NCBI GenBank assembly: GCA_051004015.1
Contig: JBPCKT010000029.1
Location: forward strand, 72,110-136,109
DNA length: 64,000 nt
Source: SXOA01 sp051004015
Lineage (GTDB): Bacteria; Planctomycetota; Planctomycetia; Pirellulales; Pirellulaceae
Direction: 5' to 3'
Below, piece after piece: positions 61,309 to 64,000 of the stretch; position 1 is the first letter of the stretch, and each line of letters starts with the position of its first letter. Under the pieces are notes generated by a model. That model was given only the letters and a program-made list of their open reading frames with translations. It searched no databases and was not told where the DNA came from. The translations under genes and the position numbers were made by a program.

Positions 61309-63678
61309 ATGAAATCGTCATCCTGGAACAACACCGCTATCGCTTGGAGAAAGGCCCTGGGTGCCTGGACACTTGCCATTCTGCTTGCGGGAGCAATTCC
61401 CATTGCGAACGGTCAGCAAGACACCGCGCAACCAAAGGCTGGTGAACCAACTAAGGAGCCCGCGAAGGAGCCAGCGAAGGAACCCGAGCCCGCGAAGGAG
61501 CCTGCTAAAGAGCCCGCAAAGGAACCGGCCAAAGAGCCTGCGAAGGAGCCGGCCAAAGAGCCTGCGAAGGAGCCGGCCAAAGAGCCTGCGAAGGAGCCGG
61601 CCAAAGAGCCTGCGAAGGAGCCTGCTAAAGAACCCGCAAAGGAACCGGCCAAAGAGCCTGCGAAGGAACCGGCCAAAGAGCCTGCGAAGGAGCCTGCCAA
61701 AGAGCCTGCGAAGGGAGTTCAGACGGGGGCGAATGAGGCTTTGCTCAAGGAGATTGAGACTCTTGCCAACAAGGCGCAAGCCTCTAATGCCGATGTATAT
61801 AAGGCCGCCGGAACCTTGCATACGAAGCTCGCGGGCGCCGAGGATGCTGCTGTGTTTGCTCCAGCCGAGTGGGTTCGTCTGGAAGCCGCATTTGATAAGC
61901 TTTCCAAGGTAAAGCCTGGACTTACAGGAAGCGCTGCCAAGCGGATGGAAACGATGATCCGGATACTCAAAGTTCAAACAGCCCTCAACGCAGACAGCCC
62001 CACAGCTAACGATACCGAGGATTTCGACAAGAACGCCCAGGAACTGGTCGTTGGAAAAACGCTGGAGACGGATTGGCCTCTGCTAGTGGACATCTTTGGA
62101 AAGGCGGAAGGCAAACTCGCTAAGGATCCCGTTGTTTCTCGAAAGCTGGAGATTTACGTAAACGTCCTGCAATCCAAAATTGATGCCGCGAATCCCCAAG
62201 TCCAGGGGTTCGGCGTCCAAAACGCGGATCGCGAAAACACGCTCACAATTAATATCGGTCCCAAGCCACGGCGCAACGAAAAAGCCAAGAGCCAGGTTCT
62301 CCTGAAGCCCCTTGAGCGGCAGTCTTTTGCATCGGTACAGACGATCAGTTATTGGAGCGGGCGCGAGTGGGTCGAGATCGAGCTGAAAAAGGACGCGCTG
62401 ACAAAGATCTATATTCGGGTGGAGGACAAGAAAGGGCTGTGGAATCACGAGCCAATGCCCGAACCAAAGACCCAGAAACAGGGGGGCATCGAAAAGGAAC
62501 CGCTGCCCAAGAATGAAAAGGATCCCCAGCCCAAAGAGGAGTTACCCAAGAAGAATAACCAGGACGATAAGTCCAAGAAGGGATCCGAGGGGCAGGAGAC
62601 CGGGTTTTTCCCATTACGAGGGAGTTTTGCATCATTTCCCGCAGCCTTGACGATGTGGGTGGCGCAACCGGGCGAAACAAAAAAGGCGGATGATCTAAAA
62701 GGCACCTCGCTGGCGAACCCCCCCAAAAAACTGCAAGGCGTCGGCGCGATGGCCGTGATGGATTACAAGACGCGGCACGAAGGCGCCTACAGCATGGAGG
62801 ACACGCCTTTGGGGGCCCAGATCGCGGACACGCGACTCTTGGCCCTGGATGCGCTAAGGTATGCAGGCAAGCCCATTACGGAGGAAGAACAGAAAGAGCT
62901 GCTGGATGTTTACTTTACCGCATTTCGCGACGATCTCAAGAAGCGATACGACATTCTTGACAAAGAGCCCAAGAAATCGAAGCTGGATGAGCAGGTCCTT
63001 GCCGAGGTTAAGGACGAGTTCAAGAACCTGGATGTCATGAAGAGTTTGGTCGAGGGGATTCCGGCGACCGTGCCGCCGCGGGAGACGTCGGAGATCTCTC
63101 AACTTGAGGCCCAGATCAGCGCCCTGAGTTTTCGGTTGGACCGCCAGCAACAACTCACCTATGACCTCGTCAACGGGCGGGCGATGGATGACCAGCGGTA
63201 TTCCGACTGGCAGCGGTCGCAGAATGGGAAATATTACTACTCCAAATTCCACTTCCGGCCGCAGGGGATGAGTAACTTCCTCAGCTACGATTGCATCTGG
63301 TTCGCGGACGATCCGGACTATGTCTATTACTATACGCGGCGGTATTGCACCTACTGGGGCCGCTATAGCATGAACAGCCGGATGATGGAGATTGTGCCGG
63401 AGAATCAGAGGTATCAGACTCAGCCGGGGTGCATCCCTGACAAGTCAACCTTTACTTACCAGGATACTCCACCGGCGGTTCCGTTCTCCGTGAACCCCCA
63501 GCAACGGATGATCGCGCCGAATCTCGTTGGGCTGCCTGGCGTTGCCGCCAGTTACGACTGGGCGCCCATGCCGATGTCGACTGAGGCGGTTCCGGCCGCG
63601 GAAATGCCGTTTGATCCGGATACGTTCGGAGCTCCTGCTCCGGCGGATACTGCTCCACCAGCACCACCCTCGGAGTAA
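61309..63678 (+). CDS. Secreted PAKE-repeat protein
   Basis: Protein of 789 residues. Start at 61309 (MKSSSW) with TTGGAG 8 nt upstream; an earlier Met at 61243 is less likely. The signal (about 20-45) is followed by a ~85-residue EPAKEPAK repeat, then a helical region (about 140-260), a beta-rich central part (IGPKPRRNEKAKSQVLLKPL), a second low-complexity linker, and a C-terminal part with YYYSKFHFRPQGM, DPDYVYYYTRRYCTYWGRYS. The function is unknown. A strong terminator follows. Confidence 0.75.
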   Translation: MKSSSWNNTAIAWRKALGAWTLAILLAGAIPIANGQQDTAQPKAGEPTKEPAKEPAKEPEPAKEPAKEPAKEPAKEPAKEPAKEPAKEPAKEPAKEPAKEPAKEPAKEPAKEPAKEPAKEPAKEPAKEPAKEPAKGVQTGANEALLKEIETLANKAQASNADVYKAAGTLHTKLAGAEDAAVFAPAEWVRLEAAFDKLSKVKPGLTGSAAKRMETMIRILKVQTALNADSPTANDTEDFDKNAQELVVGKTLETDWPLLVDIFGKAEGKLAKDPVVSRKLEIYVNVLQSKIDAANPQVQGFGVQNADRENTLTINIGPKPRRNEKAKSQVLLKPLERQSFASVQTISYWSGREWVEIELKKDALTKIYIRVEDKKGLWNHEPMPEPKTQKQGGIEKEPLPKNEKDPQPKEELPKKNNQDDKSKKGSEGQETGFFPLRGSFASFPAALTMWVAQPGETKKADDLKGTSLANPPKKLQGVGAMAVMDYKTRHEGAYSMEDTPLGAQIADTRLLALDALRYAGKPITEEEQKELLDVYFTAFRDDLKKRYDILDKEPKKSKLDEQVLAEVKDEFKNLDVMKSLVEGIPATVPPRETSEISQLEAQISALSFRLDRQQQLTYDLVNGRAMDDQRYSDWQRSQNGKYYYSKFHFRPQGMSNFLSYDCIWFADDPDYVYYYTRRYCTYWGRYSMNSRMMEIVPENQRYQTQPGCIPDKSTFTYQDTPPAVPFSVNPQQRMIAPNLVGLPGVAASYDWAPMPMSTEAVPAAEMPFDPDTFGAPAPADTAPPAPPSE
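61456..61714 (+). repeat. 12-bp/24-bp tandem coding repeat (PAKE)
   Basis: About 21 copies of a 12-bp unit coding EPAK, arranged as a 24-bp higher-order unit (AAAGAGCCTGCGAAGGAGCC then GGCC). The near-identity of the copies indicates slippage or recombination. Length is likely to vary between strains. Confidence 0.9.
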
Positions 63679-63705
63679 ATCTGCCCACGCAGGTAGTAGT
63701 TTTAT

Positions 63706-63750
63706 GTGGGTGGTGCTAACTCGTAGCACCACCCACTGTTTGTATATTTT
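63706..63750 (+). terminator. Strong intrinsic terminator after the PAKE gene
   Basis: 13-bp perfect arms GTGGGTGGTGCTA (63706-63718) and complement (63724-63736), loop ACTCG, followed by TGTTTGTATATTTT. It ends the plus-strand caspase region transcript. Confidence 0.8.
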
Positions 63751-63900
63751 CGGACTTTAGGCAATCAACAACTTGTCGGTTCCCTTCGGACCTAACGCGG
63801 CGTGATAAGTGGAGGTGAACCACATAAGGCTTCCGCGCAGGTAAGCGTTCACAGTTTCCAAACTGATCTTGGTGCGTGACGTCCAATCTCAAATGCAACG
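63739..63900. other. Sequence between terminator and IS fragment
   Basis: No gene. It should contain one end of the IS whose transposase tail begins at 63903, but I could not identify the terminal inverted repeat or a target-site duplication, since the other end is outside the window. Confidence 0.35.
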
Positions 63901-64000
63901 TCAGTCTGCGGATTGACCGAAGAAAACTTCGCTGGGAGTTTGGTAATTGTGACGTTTCCGGGGCCGGTCGTTGATACGTTGTGTGGTGTCGGCCAGGTCC
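63901..64000 (-). mobile_element. C-terminal end of an IS30-type transposase
   Basis: The minus strand at the window edge codes for 33 residues of which the last are NDRPRKRHNYQTPSEVFF followed by GQSAD and a TGA at 63903-63901. The pattern R-P-R-K-R-x-x-Y-x-T-P-x-E-V-F is the C-terminal tail of IS30-family DDE transposases (also seen in other rve-type integrases). The rest of the element continues past the end of the window. It may be an intact or a cut copy. Confidence 0.65.

Noticed and set aside
61456..61714. CRISPR-like repeat array
   Set aside because: The units are contiguous without spacers and are in frame in a coding gene.

Overview
The window is a chromosomal segment of a planctomycete, most likely a member of the Pirellulales. 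The evidence is the combination of a cytochrome c/DUF1549/DUF1553 protein with a DUF1501 partner, DUF1559 pseudopilin-like and BBP7 outer-membrane proteins, a large Ser/Thr kinase facing an ECF sigma factor of the planctomycete type (Sigma70_ECF), an MfnB homologue, many secreted proteins with Tat or lipoprotein signals, and short palindromic repeats in and around genes. Base composition is GC-rich except for an AT-richer patch at about 40.8-43 kb.

Layout. 1-9 kb: the end of a giant Gly/Lys/Glu-rich protein, a Tat-exported intradiol dioxygenase, an AhpD-like gene interrupted by an in-frame TGA exactly at the catalytic cysteine (candidate selenoprotein), the cytochrome/DUF1553 and DUF1501 genes, a nitroreductase remnant and a secreted redoxin. 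9-17 kb: an AI-2E-type transporter, a DUF1559 protein and, facing it across a candidate Fur box, a compact three-gene set (asparagine-synthase-like ATPase, radical SAM enzyme, FAD halogenase-like oxidoreductase) that looks like a small biosynthetic cluster. 17-23 kb: housekeeping block of tRNA-Gly(GCC), tig, two clpP genes and fabF. 23-40 kb: mixed genes including a PilZ-like protein, csrA, a BBP7 protein, YgfZ, a lipoprotein-redoxin-propeller fusion, mfnB, a PHA-granule-type protein, an octaheme cytochrome/HEAT/TPR protein and uvrB. 40.7-44 kb: a gene-poor, AT-richer accessory strip with a broken VapBC locus, a GNAT protein, an intact DUF104/PIN toxin-antitoxin pair and gene remnants.

From 47 to 64 kb lies the most unusual region. 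It holds a TPR-bearing transmembrane Ser/Thr kinase, a divergent ECF sigma factor, and two facing groups of exported proteins. These include three caspase-fold proteins with different partner domains (DUF4384, formylglycine-generating-enzyme-like, pentapeptide-like), a transglutaminase-elicitor-like/DUF4384 protein, and low-complexity secreted proteins with KPGQD and PAKE repeats. I read this as a candidate extracytoplasmic signalling and proteolysis system, which is an inference from clustering. The window ends in the C-terminal end of an IS30-type transposase.

Palindromic repeats are a theme. One is inserted in frame inside the DUF1553 gene, one encodes the C-terminus of the multiheme protein, and two others supply stop codons of neighbouring genes.
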